Assembly (NCBI GenBank): GCA_966211525.1
Contig: CBIHOZ010000003.1
Coordinates: forward strand, 1 to 64,000
Length of the DNA stretch: 64,000 bases
Source of the DNA: Ohtaekwangia sp966211525
Lineage (GTDB): Bacteria > Bacteroidota > Bacteroidia > Cytophagales > Cyclobacteriaceae
Direction of reading: 5' to 3'
Position numbers and translations under genes: made by a program. This document shows positions 43,234-53,222 of the stretch, piece by piece. The notes under the pieces are model-generated. The model searched no databases. It saw only the letters and a list, made by a program, of their open reading frames with translations, and was not told the DNA's origin. How positions within the stretch are numbered: the stretch's first letter is position 1; each line of letters opens with the position of its first letter.

Positions 43234-43334
43234 AACCAGTCGGGAGACTGGTTGCAATGTTGGCACAAGTTTTCAGACTTGCGCCAGTTTTTATCGCGGA
43301 AACCCGCAGGATGGTCTACACATACACCATCCTG
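43234..43334. repeat. Cluster of three REP-like hairpins upstream of sprA
   Basis: Three successive stem-loops: AACCAGTC-GGGA-GACTGGTT (43234-43253, 8 bp, GNRA-type loop); 43261-43286, a 10-bp stem with one mismatch around TTTCAG, followed by five T; and CAGGATGGT / ACCATCCTG (43307-43315 with 43326-43334, 9 bp). They look like REP-type repetitive palindromes. No REP-associated transposase gene is in the window. The second may also act as a terminator. Confidence 0.65.
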
Positions 43335-43428
43335 TAGATGATTATACCTCACCATGGCGTTACTTTCCTTGCCGCGCACTTTACCATCGCGGTACTAAGA
43401 GCTCTTGGTATAACACGGTATAAATATA

Positions 43429-46400
43429 TTGACATCCTCAAGCCGTTTACGACTAAACCTTCTCCCTATAGCAGTGTATGGCATGCTCTCGCTATCGCTT
43501 CTTTTTTGTACAACGGTAACGCTATTCGCGCAGCAAACAAAAGATTCAACACGCTATCAATCCCACACAAAACCAACGTATCAGGTTGGTGACCGGTATG
43601 GCGATCCGTTTGCCAATCCGGAGACCCATACTCCTATGCAACTTAAAGACCCGGTGAAGGTGGATATAGCGATGGATACTTCCGGTACATATACCATTCG
43701 GGAAACGATCGGTAAGCTGTCCTATAGACCTGCTTCATCTATGACGCTCGAAGAGTATAAACAATACCAGGAGCGCGAGTTGTTGAAAAGCTACTGGAAG
43801 AATCGGTCACGTGCTGCCGATGGCGAAAGTGAAGTAAGCGGACGAAGTATCAATCCCAGGATATATATCAGTCCTGTGCTTGATCGCATTTTTGGCGGAA
43901 GCTATATTGAACTGGTACCGCGTGGATTTGTTACACTCGATTTTGGTGCCTCGTTCCAGCGACTTAATAATCCGGCGATTCCTATTCGTCAGCAACGTTC
44001 AGGTGGTTTTGTATTTGATCAGCAGATCAACATGAGCGTGGTTGGAAAAATAGGAGAGAAACTTCAGGTGACTGCCAACTTCGATAATAATAATTCATTC
44101 GACTTTCAGAACAACATGAAGGTAGAGTATACCGGTTTTAAAGAAGATATACTTCAGAAACTGGAAATCGGAAATGTAAGTCTGCCTTTAAACAATACGT
44201 TGATACAGGGAGCACAAAATCTGTTTGGTGTAAAAGCGCAGCTGCAGTTCGGTAAATTAAAAGCAACCGTAATTGCTTCCACGCAACGTGGTAAAGCATC
44301 TTCAGTTAATGTAGACGGAAACAGCAACGGACAAAACCGACCCTTTGAAATCATAGCGTCCAACTATGACGAGAACCGCCATTTTTTTCTCGGACATTTC
44401 TTTCGGGAAAATTATACCCGGTGGATCTCCAACACACCACAGGTAATTTCAGGTGTAAATATAACCCGCGTGGAAGTATATGTGCTGAACCGGAAGAGCG
44501 ATACACAAACCCTTCGAAATGTTGTAGGACTGATGGATCTCGGTGAAGGAAGAACCATATATAATGCAGCAATAACGTCCAACGGCATGGCTATACCTGC
44601 ATCCAACGGGGCTAACAATTTATTTGCTTTTGCAACTGCACAGAACCGCGCTGCCGATGGTATCAACAGTACGCTGGAGAGTTTTTTTGAAGAGGATAAT
44701 AACAACGGAACTGACTTTGAAAAGATAACCGGTGCGCGTAAACTGGCATCTACGGAATATACCTATCATTCCCAGTTGGGTTATCTTACACTCAGTACAA
44801 AATTACAAAACGATGAAGCGCTCGCGGTAGCGTATGAATATACCTATAACGGGAAATCTTATAAAGTTGGAGAACTCTCCGAAGACTACTCAGGCCTTGC
44901 CGATGAAGATGTGATCTTTCTGAAGTTGCTCCGTCCGCGTAAAATTGCCATTCACGATTCAGACGGTAAAACTTTACCCACGTGGGAGCTCATGATGAAG
45001 AATATATATAGTCTCGGAGCAACACAATTATCACAGAATGGTTTTCAGTTGCGCATAATTTATCGCGATGATGCGACTGGCATTGATAACCCGCAGTTGC
45101 AGGCCGGTACAACGGTGCGCACGCGACAGCTTATAGAAATTTTTGGTCTCGATAAACTCAACACGCTTAACGATCGTCAACGCGATGGTAACTTTGATTT
45201 CGTAGAAGGCGTTACAATAAACTCCGCTTCGGGCTTAATTATATTCCCATACCTGAAACCCTTTCGCGAGGCATTGCGCGATGCCTTTGAAGACGAGCCT
45301 TCAGAGAATGCACTCATCTCCAAGTATGCATACGATACGCTTTACGGTACAACACGTTCGGATGCTGCACTCTTTGCTTCCAAGAATAAATTTTATTTAA
45401 CGGGCGAGTATACCGCCAGTTCTTCCAACGAAATTGTTATACCCGGTTTTGGCGTGGCACAAGGTTCTGTGAAAGTATATGCCGGTGGAATTTTGTTAAC
45501 CGAAGGAATGGACTATGTTGTAGACTATACTTTTGGTAAAGTAACAATCCTCAATGAATCCATCATGAATTCCGGAAAGGACATTGAAGTGCAGTACGAA
45601 CAGTCTGATGCGTTCTCGTTTCAGAGTAAAAGTCTGCTCGGTACACGCTTAGACTATAAACTTAATGATGATGTGAATTTTGGTTCTACACTTTTATACT
45701 ACAATGAGCGGCCGGTGGTAAGTCGTAATACTGTAGGCACTGAGCCTGCCCGCAATGTTCAGTATGGTCTTGATTTCAATATCAACAAGGAGAGTCGTAT
45801 GCTGACGAAGTTGGTGGATGCATTGCCCCTGATCCAGACGAAGGAAAAATCATCGGTGAGTTTTACAGGAGAATTCGCACAGCTCATTCCGGGAACCTCT
45901 AATGTTATTGATGGTGAAGGTACAGGGTATATAGATGATTTTGAAAATACAACAACACCGTATTCATTGATGAGTCCTGCAGGATGGAAACTCTCCAGCG
46001 TACCGAAGACAGACGATCATCATTTTGATCCCAGCGCAGGTGCTACAGATGATGTAACGGCCGGCTATAAACGGGCCAAGATAGCGTGGTATACCATCGA
46101 TAATCAATTGCAACGCGATGGTGGTTCACTAAAGCCCGATAACATTACGGACATTGATCTGAATAATCACTATGTGCGTATGGTCGGGCCAACGGAAATA
46201 TTTCCGTACAAACAATTGACGCAAGGTATATATTACGAACAGATATTCGATATAGCATACTTCCCGAATGAACGTGGTCCCTATAACTATAATCCATCGC
46301 TTGATAACAATGGCATGCTCACCAATCCGCAAAGCAGTTGGGGCGCTATAACGAAAGCGGTTACTTCTGAAACAGATTTTGATAAAGCTAATATAGAATA

Positions 46401-49400
46401 TATAGAGTTCTGGATGATGGATCCGTTCATCAATCTTACCACTGACAATGGCAAAGTGCTTGACGGTATATATAACAAATCGAATACATCGGGTGGACGA
46501 CTTGTCTTTCAGCTTGGTAATATTTCAGAAGATGTTATGCGGGATTCGCGTCATGCATTTGAAAATGGTTTGCCTGCGGATGGAAATCTTGCAGGCGAAG
46601 CAGCAGCCAACAACTGGGGCTATGTTACCACCGAGCAATATCTTACCAACAGTTTTGATAATACATCTGCTGCAGCACGCGATAATCAGGATGTAGGGCT
46701 CGATGGCTTGCCAGATATAAAGGAAATAGATTACTTCAGTACCTACATCAACACGGTAAATGTAGCTGCCCGCGATAAAGTACAAAGCGATCCTTCAGCC
46801 GATAACTTTACATACTTTCTCGATAATAAATATGATGCAGCGAATGCGAAGATATTGCAGCGCTATAAAGACTACAATGGACAAGATGGCAATTCACCTA
46901 TTGCTTCCGGTTCGGAGATCGCGTACTCCAGTTACCTCACACCCGATAATGAAGATATTAATGCGGATAATACACTCAATGAGACAGAAGAATATTATCA
47001 ATACGATATAAATCTGAAACCCGGTCAACTCGCTGTTGATAATGAATATATAGTGGACAAGATTACCACGAGCAACACCAATGATCTGAAAGAATCTGTT
47101 ACCTGGTATTTATTTCGTATACCAATTCGCGAGTATGAAGCCAAGTTTGGTAACATCGAAGACTTCAAGTCGATCAAATATATACGCATGTTGCTGACGG
47201 AGTTTACGGAGCCGGTGGTGTTGCGTCTCGCTAATTTCAGAATGGTAGGAAGTTACTGGCGGAGATATACTACAGATGATTTGAATGATACCGGGTTTAG
47301 TGAAATCACCGAACCAACCTTCGATAATTTTACAGTATCGGTTGTGAATCTCGAAGAGAATGCTGTGAAAGATGTAGCGGCTAATAAATCAGGTTATGTT
47401 ATTCCACCGGGTGTTGTGCGCGATCGTGATAACACTTCTTCCGTTTCGCGTTTGCTCAATGAACAGTCGGTGCAGGTTTGTGTAGATGAACTGGCCGATG
47501 GAACATCCCGTGCAATCTATAAAAATCTTTCAGTTGATCTCTTTAACTATGGCCGAATCAAGATGTTCTTTCACGCAAACAGCCAGGCTGGTAATGATCA
47601 GCTATATGCTTTTATGCGCATTGGAACAGACTTCACCGAAAACTACTACGAGATACAGATACCGCTAAAGATCTCTGATCCGAATGATGGATCCGAACGC
47701 GGTGTGTGGCCTGAAGAAAATGAAATCAACCTCGCGTTGAACGAACTATATACTTTGAAAACGGAACGTGATATGGCAAATTACTCATTGACGCAGGTAT
47801 ATCCGTTGGCAGGTCCTAAAGAATCAGGAAGACATTTGCTGCGGATACTCGGAAGACCTGATCTGAGCAGTGTGCTTGCCGTTATGATCGGTGTACGCAA
47901 TCCGCGCTCTGCCGACAAACGTGCATACTCCGGTTGTATATGGGCGAATGAACTTCGTGTTACAGACTTTGATAGAACCGCCGGCTGGGCACTGACCTCA
48001 TCCGCTACAATTAAATTAGCAGACTTTGCGACTATAAATGGCGCTGTAAAACATACTACGCATGGCTTCGGAAGTATAAGTTCAAAAATATCAGAACGCA
48101 CGCGCGATGAGACAACTGCGTATGATATATCTGCATCTGCCAACCTTGATAAACTTTTGCCAGGTAACACTGGTATAAAGATACCCGTGTTCGCGAGCTA
48201 TGAGAATAGTGTAGCCACTCCGAATTATGATCCGGCAAATCCCGATGTAAAACTAAGTGCAGCACTGGATGCCTATAATTCGGAGGATGAGAAGCGTGAA
48301 TACCTGCGTATCATTCGCGATCGAACGGTAAGACGAAGTATCAATTTCACCAATGTGCGCAAGGTGAAAGTAAACCCGAACGCTCGCACCAACCTGTGGG
48401 ACGTTGAGAATCTATCGTTCAGTTATTCCTATAGTGATGCCGTGCATAAGGACTTCACTACAGCGCAGAATCTGCAGAAACAATATAGGGGATCGGTGGC
48501 CTATAACTTTAGTCCGAAGGCTACTGGTATAGAACCGTTCAAGGACGCAGCCGGACTTTCGTCTCCGTGGTTAAAGTTTGTCAGGGACTTTAATATAGGA
48601 CTGGTGCCTTCAAATATAAATGTGCGCATGGACCTGAATCGTTCGTTCAACAAGACTATATATCGGAATTCCGGAACAAGCGGTGATTTTGTGGAGTCTG
48701 ATCCTTCGTATATAAAGTACTTCCTGTTTAACCGGCAGTATAACCTGCAATGGAAATTGTCGAAGAATTTGTCATTTGACTATACGTCTCTCGCCAATGC
48801 TGTAATCGATGAACCGGAAGGAGACATTAATACAAAAGAGAAAAAGGACAGTGTGATGAATAACCTGAAGAAGTTGGGACGAATGAAAAACTTCAATCAG
48901 GGTATAACGATCAACTATACATTGCCATTAGATAAATTCCCGTTGACTGACTGGCTCTCGGCCGATTATCGTTTTCACGCAGACTATACATGGAAGGCAG
49001 GAACCTATAATAAAGTTGATTCGCTGGTAAAGAATGGTGAAGACGACCTGGTGGATTCACTTGATTTCAAAAACACAATTCAGAATAGTCGCACACAGAA
49101 CGTTGCCGGAAGAGTGGACTTTGTAAAGCTATATAATAAGATAAAAATTCTGAAGGCACTAAATGCACCGGTTAAGCCCGGCTCACGAACCGTGGCTAAC
49201 AGAACACCATCGCGCATGGATACGGTAAAAACATCATCTACTGCTATACCCGGTTTGCTGAAAGGTATACTTAAACTCGTTATGTCGGTGCGATCTATCA
49301 ATGCAACGTATGCCCTATCCGAAGGAACTGTGTTGCCTGGGTTTACGGGCACTCCGAAATATTTTGGAATGGATGAAGACTGGAATGCACCTGGCTGGAG

Positions 49401-50634
49401 TTTTTTGTTGGGAAGTCAGAACCCCGAAGTGCGTTTTAATGCTGCGCGCAATAATCTGCTTACAACCAATAAAAGTCTTACTGCGATGTTTACACAGTCG
49501 CGCAATGAAAGTATAACGATCAATGCAAATCTTGAACCTGTATCATCGCTCAAAATAACATTGAGTGCGCGCAAGGAAAATATAGCTTCTTACGAAGAGA
49601 TCTTTCGCTACGATCCGGACCAGTCAACAGACGGGACCGGTTTTGCATCGCTGAGTCCGAACCGGAGCGGTACCTATGCTATATCTACCATTAGTGTCAA
49701 AACAGCATTCAATCAATCCAATGATGAGGTAGTGTCGGACGTGTTTCAGAAATTTGAACAGAACCTGTTGGTAATGAAAGACAGACTTCGTACCATCAAT
49801 GGGAATGAATATGACACAGCTTCGCAGGATGTATTGATACCTGCTTTTATTGCTGCGTATACCGGAGGCAAGGCAAGTACTACTTCATTAACACCATTCC
49901 CGAAAATGCCAAAACCAAACTGGCGATTGGACTATACCGGACTCAATAATCTCAAGCCGCTGAAAGATATATTTCAGTCATTTACGGTTTCGCATGCATA
50001 TCAGGCAAGTTACGCTGTAACCGGTTATTCGAATTCGCTGGAATATACCAATGTAGATGAACTTCGTATCGATAGATCGGTAGAAGACTATAATACGAGC
50101 TACTATGGTAAAATGGTGGATGGTACGGCGGTACCTATATATGTGATCAGTCAGGTAGTTATAACTGAACAGTTTTCGCCCCTTATCGGCATCAGTGCGC
50201 GCACCAGGAGTAAAGTTACAGCAAGCCTTCAGTATAAAAAGAGACGCGACCTGACGCTTACGGTTTCCAACGCACAGATTACAGAAGTGTCTACAAAAGA
50301 TATATCGCTGGAGGTTGGGTTTACGAAGAACAACGTGAAGCTTCCGTTTAAATCGCAGGGACGCATCGTTGTATTGAAGAACGATGTTACGTTTCGGTTA
50401 AATGCTTCCTTCAGTGATACACGCACCATTCAACGAAAGATTGATGATACGAATACCCTTACGAGTGGTGCCATCAGTATACAACTACGGCCTACAATAA
50501 GTTACGTAGTAAATAAAAAGCTTAATCTGCAATTTTACTTTACACGCACCATCAACGAGCCGCTGGTATCAAGTTCGTATCGAAGAGCGACAACCAATAC
50601 CGGCCTGCAGGTTCGGTATAGTCTGGCGGAATAG
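43429..50634 (+). CDS. sprA: Type IX secretion outer-membrane translocon SprA/Sov
   Basis: 2401 residues. SprA (Sov in Porphyromonas) is the huge outer-membrane barrel through which type IX cargo leaves the cell. The length, the signal peptide ending TLFAQQ, and repeated SprA segments such as GDRYGDPFANPETHTPMQLKDP, PRGFVTLDFGASFQRLNNP, GEGTGYIDDFENTTTPYSL and the barrel-rich C-terminal third identify it. The start is a TTG (43429), which gives a positively charged n-region (RLRLN) before the hydrophobic core; an ATG 54 bases downstream would give a shorter signal. The gene stands alone between the RND operon and a DUF4197 gene, without ruvA or gcvH, its neighbours in flavobacteria. Confidence 0.96.
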   Translation: MTSSSRLRLNLLPIAVYGMLSLSLLFCTTVTLFAQQTKDSTRYQSHTKPTYQVGDRYGDPFANPETHTPMQLKDPVKVDIAMDTSGTYTIRETIGKLSYRPASSMTLEEYKQYQERELLKSYWKNRSRAADGESEVSGRSINPRIYISPVLDRIFGGSYIELVPRGFVTLDFGASFQRLNNPAIPIRQQRSGGFVFDQQINMSVVGKIGEKLQVTANFDNNNSFDFQNNMKVEYTGFKEDILQKLEIGNVSLPLNNTLIQGAQNLFGVKAQLQFGKLKATVIASTQRGKASSVNVDGNSNGQNRPFEIIASNYDENRHFFLGHFFRENYTRWISNTPQVISGVNITRVEVYVLNRKSDTQTLRNVVGLMDLGEGRTIYNAAITSNGMAIPASNGANNLFAFATAQNRAADGINSTLESFFEEDNNNGTDFEKITGARKLASTEYTYHSQLGYLTLSTKLQNDEALAVAYEYTYNGKSYKVGELSEDYSGLADEDVIFLKLLRPRKIAIHDSDGKTLPTWELMMKNIYSLGATQLSQNGFQLRIIYRDDATGIDNPQLQAGTTVRTRQLIEIFGLDKLNTLNDRQRDGNFDFVEGVTINSASGLIIFPYLKPFREALRDAFEDEPSENALISKYAYDTLYGTTRSDAALFASKNKFYLTGEYTASSSNEIVIPGFGVAQGSVKVYAGGILLTEGMDYVVDYTFGKVTILNESIMNSGKDIEVQYEQSDAFSFQSKSLLGTRLDYKLNDDVNFGSTLLYYNERPVVSRNTVGTEPARNVQYGLDFNINKESRMLTKLVDALPLIQTKEKSSVSFTGEFAQLIPGTSNVIDGEGTGYIDDFENTTTPYSLMSPAGWKLSSVPKTDDHHFDPSAGATDDVTAGYKRAKIAWYTIDNQLQRDGGSLKPDNITDIDLNNHYVRMVGPTEIFPYKQLTQGIYYEQIFDIAYFPNERGPYNYNPSLDNNGMLTNPQSSWGAITKAVTSETDFDKANIEYIEFWMMDPFINLTTDNGKVLDGIYNKSNTSGGRLVFQLGNISEDVMRDSRHAFENGLPADGNLAGEAAANNWGYVTTEQYLTNSFDNTSAAARDNQDVGLDGLPDIKEIDYFSTYINTVNVAARDKVQSDPSADNFTYFLDNKYDAANAKILQRYKDYNGQDGNSPIASGSEIAYSSYLTPDNEDINADNTLNETEEYYQYDINLKPGQLAVDNEYIVDKITTSNTNDLKESVTWYLFRIPIREYEAKFGNIEDFKSIKYIRMLLTEFTEPVVLRLANFRMVGSYWRRYTTDDLNDTGFSEITEPTFDNFTVSVVNLEENAVKDVAANKSGYVIPPGVVRDRDNTSSVSRLLNEQSVQVCVDELADGTSRAIYKNLSVDLFNYGRIKMFFHANSQAGNDQLYAFMRIGTDFTENYYEIQIPLKISDPNDGSERGVWPEENEINLALNELYTLKTERDMANYSLTQVYPLAGPKESGRHLLRILGRPDLSSVLAVMIGVRNPRSADKRAYSGCIWANELRVTDFDRTAGWALTSSATIKLADFATINGAVKHTTHGFGSISSKISERTRDETTAYDISASANLDKLLPGNTGIKIPVFASYENSVATPNYDPANPDVKLSAALDAYNSEDEKREYLRIIRDRTVRRSINFTNVRKVKVNPNARTNLWDVENLSFSYSYSDAVHKDFTTAQNLQKQYRGSVAYNFSPKATGIEPFKDAAGLSSPWLKFVRDFNIGLVPSNINVRMDLNRSFNKTIYRNSGTSGDFVESDPSYIKYFLFNRQYNLQWKLSKNLSFDYTSLANAVIDEPEGDINTKEKKDSVMNNLKKLGRMKNFNQGITINYTLPLDKFPLTDWLSADYRFHADYTWKAGTYNKVDSLVKNGEDDLVDSLDFKNTIQNSRTQNVAGRVDFVKLYNKIKILKALNAPVKPGSRTVANRTPSRMDTVKTSSTAIPGLLKGILKLVMSVRSINATYALSEGTVLPGFTGTPKYFGMDEDWNAPGWSFLLGSQNPEVRFNAARNNLLTTNKSLTAMFTQSRNESITINANLEPVSSLKITLSARKENIASYEEIFRYDPDQSTDGTGFASLSPNRSGTYAISTISVKTAFNQSNDEVVSDVFQKFEQNLLVMKDRLRTINGNEYDTASQDVLIPAFIAAYTGGKASTTSLTPFPKMPKPNWRLDYTGLNNLKPLKDIFQSFTVSHAYQASYAVTGYSNSLEYTNVDELRIDRSVEDYNTSYYGKMVDGTAVPIYVISQVVITEQFSPLIGISARTRSKVTASLQYKKRRDLTLTVSNAQITEVSTKDISLEVGFTKNNVKLPFKSQGRIVVLKNDVTFRLNASFSDTRTIQRKIDDTNTLTSGAISIQLRPTISYVVNKKLNLQFYFTRTINEPLVSSSYRRATTNTGLQVRYSLAE

Positions 50635-50682
50635 GTACTATATATGTCCGGACTGGTAATTTTGAGCGATTCCGCTTGAATG

Positions 50683-50710
50683 AAAAAAGGGACGCACTTG
50701 TGCATCCCTT
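50683..50710 (-). terminator. Terminator between sprA and the DUF4197 gene
   Basis: AAGGGA-x-GCA / TGC-x-TCCCTT stem (50687-50696 with 50701-50710, one mismatch) with a CTTG loop. On the minus strand it is followed by TTTTTT, so it ends the DUF4197 transcript; it may also slow sprA read-through. Confidence 0.75.
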
Positions 50711-50734
50711 CCTTCCTATAGTATATTTCTGTTA

Positions 50735-51445
50735 TTACTGAGCCGAGAAAACTTTCTTCAACAATTCTGTAGTGCGGGCAGTAGGATTGTCGCGAATGCT
50801 TTTCTCTTCTTTTGCTACCATTACAAATAAACCGCTGATCGCTTTTTCAGTAGCATAGTCATCCAGGTTTGGATTTACTTTTTGCACCAGCGGGATTTTG
50901 TTATACGTTGTTACCAGGTCTTTGTAGTACTTGGTAGCATTGGTTTTTTCCAGCGATTTCTGAATTACCGGTTTGAACTTCTCCGTGAGTTGTGAAGTAG
51001 TGGTGCGCTTCAGGTATTGTGTAGCAGAGTCATCTTCACCTTTTAATATAGACCATGCATCCTGTATAGTCATTTGTTTGATAGCCGTAACGAAGATAGG
51101 TTTAGCTTCTTTGGCAGCATCTTCCGCGCCACGGTTCAGGGCCAGTACAAATTTATCTACCTGGTCGCCCATACCCATCTGGCGGAGTTTGGTTTCCACT
51201 TTTTGTACTTCCGGAGGAAATGGAATTTTTATTTCTGCATTCTTGAAATAGCCATCCACCTGCGAAACGAGGTCAGAACCCTTGGACGCTCCTTTGGTGA
51301 GTGCTTCTTTTAAACCGGCCGCTACTTCTTCGGTGCTCAGCGATTCTCCTTTAACAGCTTTCTTCAGTTTGTCCAGTGAGATTTGCGCTGTTGCAACTCC
51401 GCTGAGTAATGCGAAGCTCAGTAAAAGAACAAGTTGTTTTTTCAT
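50735..51445 (-). CDS. DUF4197 exported protein
   Basis: 236 residues. A signal peptide (about 1-20, ending ATAQ) precedes a DUF4197 domain: all-alpha, with LSTEEVAAGLKEALTKGASKGSDLVSQVDGYFKNAEIKIPFPPE and FVLALNRGAEDAAKEAKPIF. The family is widespread in Gram-negative bacteria and probably periplasmic, and its function is unknown. The gene converges on sprA and ends at a shared hairpin. Confidence 0.9.
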   Translation of the reverse strand: MKKQLVLLLSFALLSGVATAQISLDKLKKAVKGESLSTEEVAAGLKEALTKGASKGSDLVSQVDGYFKNAEIKIPFPPEVQKVETKLRQMGMGDQVDKFVLALNRGAEDAAKEAKPIFVTAIKQMTIQDAWSILKGEDDSATQYLKRTTTSQLTEKFKPVIQKSLEKTNATKYYKDLVTTYNKIPLVQKVNPNLDDYATEKAISGLFVMVAKEEKSIRDNPTARTTELLKKVFSAQ

Positions 51446-51891
51446 GTGTGATTGAATTTAATAAATCGGTTAGTGCGTTGCTATAGTCCAAACAGTGCGT
51501 AAATATAAAAGCGTTCCCGAATATCACCCTCCGGTTGAAGCCTTTCGGAAAGTGGATGTAATAAAAAATGATAAACTGAATTTTCTCATCGTTGTCATCA
51601 GTCGTTCACGCTCCCGTAATAACGCCAGCGTTCAGAATGTAATCGTACGCTTAGCAGGTTCATAGATTGTGCCAGTTTTTTCGTAGACGTTGGGATGAAT
51701 TATAGCGACTAGTTTCAAACACGTCACAGTTGAAATGCGCAGCGCATTCGTAGCGCTTGGTTTAACCCGGATTCTGTCTCCGGAAAGTCGTCTGTAAAAT
51801 CAACCCAAACTTCCAGACAACTGCTGCAAACATCGAGTCATCAAAAATAGGACTTCAGCATTTCCGTATTTCACATCAGGAACCAGGAAAT
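51446..51891. other. Intergenic region with a GC-rich palindrome
   Basis: No gene seen in 446 bases. AATGCGC-A-GCGCATT (51734-51748) is a perfect 15-base palindrome about 145 bases before tolC. GTGCCAGTTTTTTCG near 51671 resembles the right arm of a hairpin upstream of sprA (CGCCAGTTTTTATCG), so degenerate repetitive elements may be present here. Confidence 0.45.
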
Positions 51892-53217
51892 ATGAAGAAG
51901 AAAGTAATATATAGTTTAATCGTTGCCACGCTATTGAGTGTCGCAGCTTTCGGACAAACACCTGAAGGCGGATGGGACTTGCAGCGTTGCATCGAATATG
52001 CTGTCGCCAATAATATAACACTGAAACAGTCTGTATTGAATCAGGAGACAGCAGAGAATAATCTCACACGCTCGAAAGCATCACGCCTTCCTTCGTTAAG
52101 TGCCAGTGGTTCGCAGTCGCTTACCAAAGGTACCAGCACTGATCCGATCACGTATGATTTCGTTTCGCAGACTATTCACTCTACCAGTGTAGGGCTTAAC
52201 GCACAGGTTACACTTTATAACGGAAGCAAGATCAACAACACGATCAAACAAAATGGTTTACTCGTTTCACAGAACTCTTACTATGTAGCGGCTTCGAAGA
52301 ACGATATATCTCTACAGGTAACGGAAGCATATTTACAGGCATTGTCCTATAAAGAAGGTATAACCATTGCCGAGAATAATCTCAAATCATCCGAAGCGCA
52401 GGCTACACGCTCGCAGGCATTGTTTGGTGCGGGGAGTATAGCGATGAAAGATCTGGCCGATGTGAAGTCACAACTCGCCAGCGATCGCTATACTTTAGTG
52501 ACTGCTAAAAATGCTTATGATCAGCAAGTGCTTACGCTGAAACAACTGCTCGAACTCGAGCCGGAGCAGTCTTTTGAACTCGCGTTCCCTTCAAAAGAGC
52601 AGGAGAGTATACTGGTGATTCCGGATAAATATACTGTATACAAAGAGGCGCTTGCTATTATGCCCGAGATTAAATCAGGCAAGTTGCAAACCGATGTTGC
52701 TACCCTTGACCTGAAAATTGCAAAGGCAGGATATCAGCCTACATTATCTATGACCGGTGGTTTATCGACCGGCTATACCAATACACAACGATATACATTT
52801 TCGGAACAGTTTAACAACAACTTCAACCAGCGCCTGGGGCTGACACTGAGTATACCTATATTCAATGGACTGCAGGCGAGAACGAATGTTCAGAACTCGC
52901 GTATCGAAATTCAATCTGCGGAGCTCAATCTTACAGCAGCGCGTAAGACTTTATATCAGAAAATAGAGAATGCACATCAGCAGGCAACGGCTGCGCAAAG
53001 TGAAATGGAAGCTGCTGCCGCGCAGCGCGATGCATCGAAGGTAGCTTACGATCTGGCGCAACAACAATATGCTGTGGGAGCTGTCAATACAGTAGACCTG
53101 CTGGTGAGCCAGAATACGTACCTGCAGGCGCAGCAGAAATATACGCAGGCAAAATATACTGCTATACTATATTATCAACTGCTTCAATTCTACGAAGGAA
53201 ATCCTATAAAAATGTAA
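51892..53217 (+). CDS. TolC-family outer-membrane efflux protein
   Basis: 441 residues. A signal peptide (about 1-21, ending AAFGQ) is followed by two OEP repeats of TolC-type helices and strands (WDLQRCIEYAVANNITLKQSVLNQETAENNL in the first, LGLTLSIPIFNGLQARTNVQNSRIEIQSAELNL in the second). It lacks a lipobox, unlike the RND channel at 41752. It begins a four-gene unit with the MacA-like adaptor, ATPase and permease, with gaps of 2-15 bases. Confidence 0.94.
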   Translation: MKKKVIYSLIVATLLSVAAFGQTPEGGWDLQRCIEYAVANNITLKQSVLNQETAENNLTRSKASRLPSLSASGSQSLTKGTSTDPITYDFVSQTIHSTSVGLNAQVTLYNGSKINNTIKQNGLLVSQNSYYVAASKNDISLQVTEAYLQALSYKEGITIAENNLKSSEAQATRSQALFGAGSIAMKDLADVKSQLASDRYTLVTAKNAYDQQVLTLKQLLELEPEQSFELAFPSKEQESILVIPDKYTVYKEALAIMPEIKSGKLQTDVATLDLKIAKAGYQPTLSMTGGLSTGYTNTQRYTFSEQFNNNFNQRLGLTLSIPIFNGLQARTNVQNSRIEIQSAELNLTAARKTLYQKIENAHQQATAAQSEMEAAAAQRDASKVAYDLAQQQYAVGAVNTVDLLVSQNTYLQAQQKYTQAKYTAILYYQLLQFYEGNPIKM

Positions 53218-53222
53218 TCACC

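Noticed and set aside
43338..43592. An 84-codon frame with an ATG just upstream of sprA
   Set aside because: It overlaps the sprA signal peptide in another frame, has no recognisable features and contains part of the hairpin cluster.
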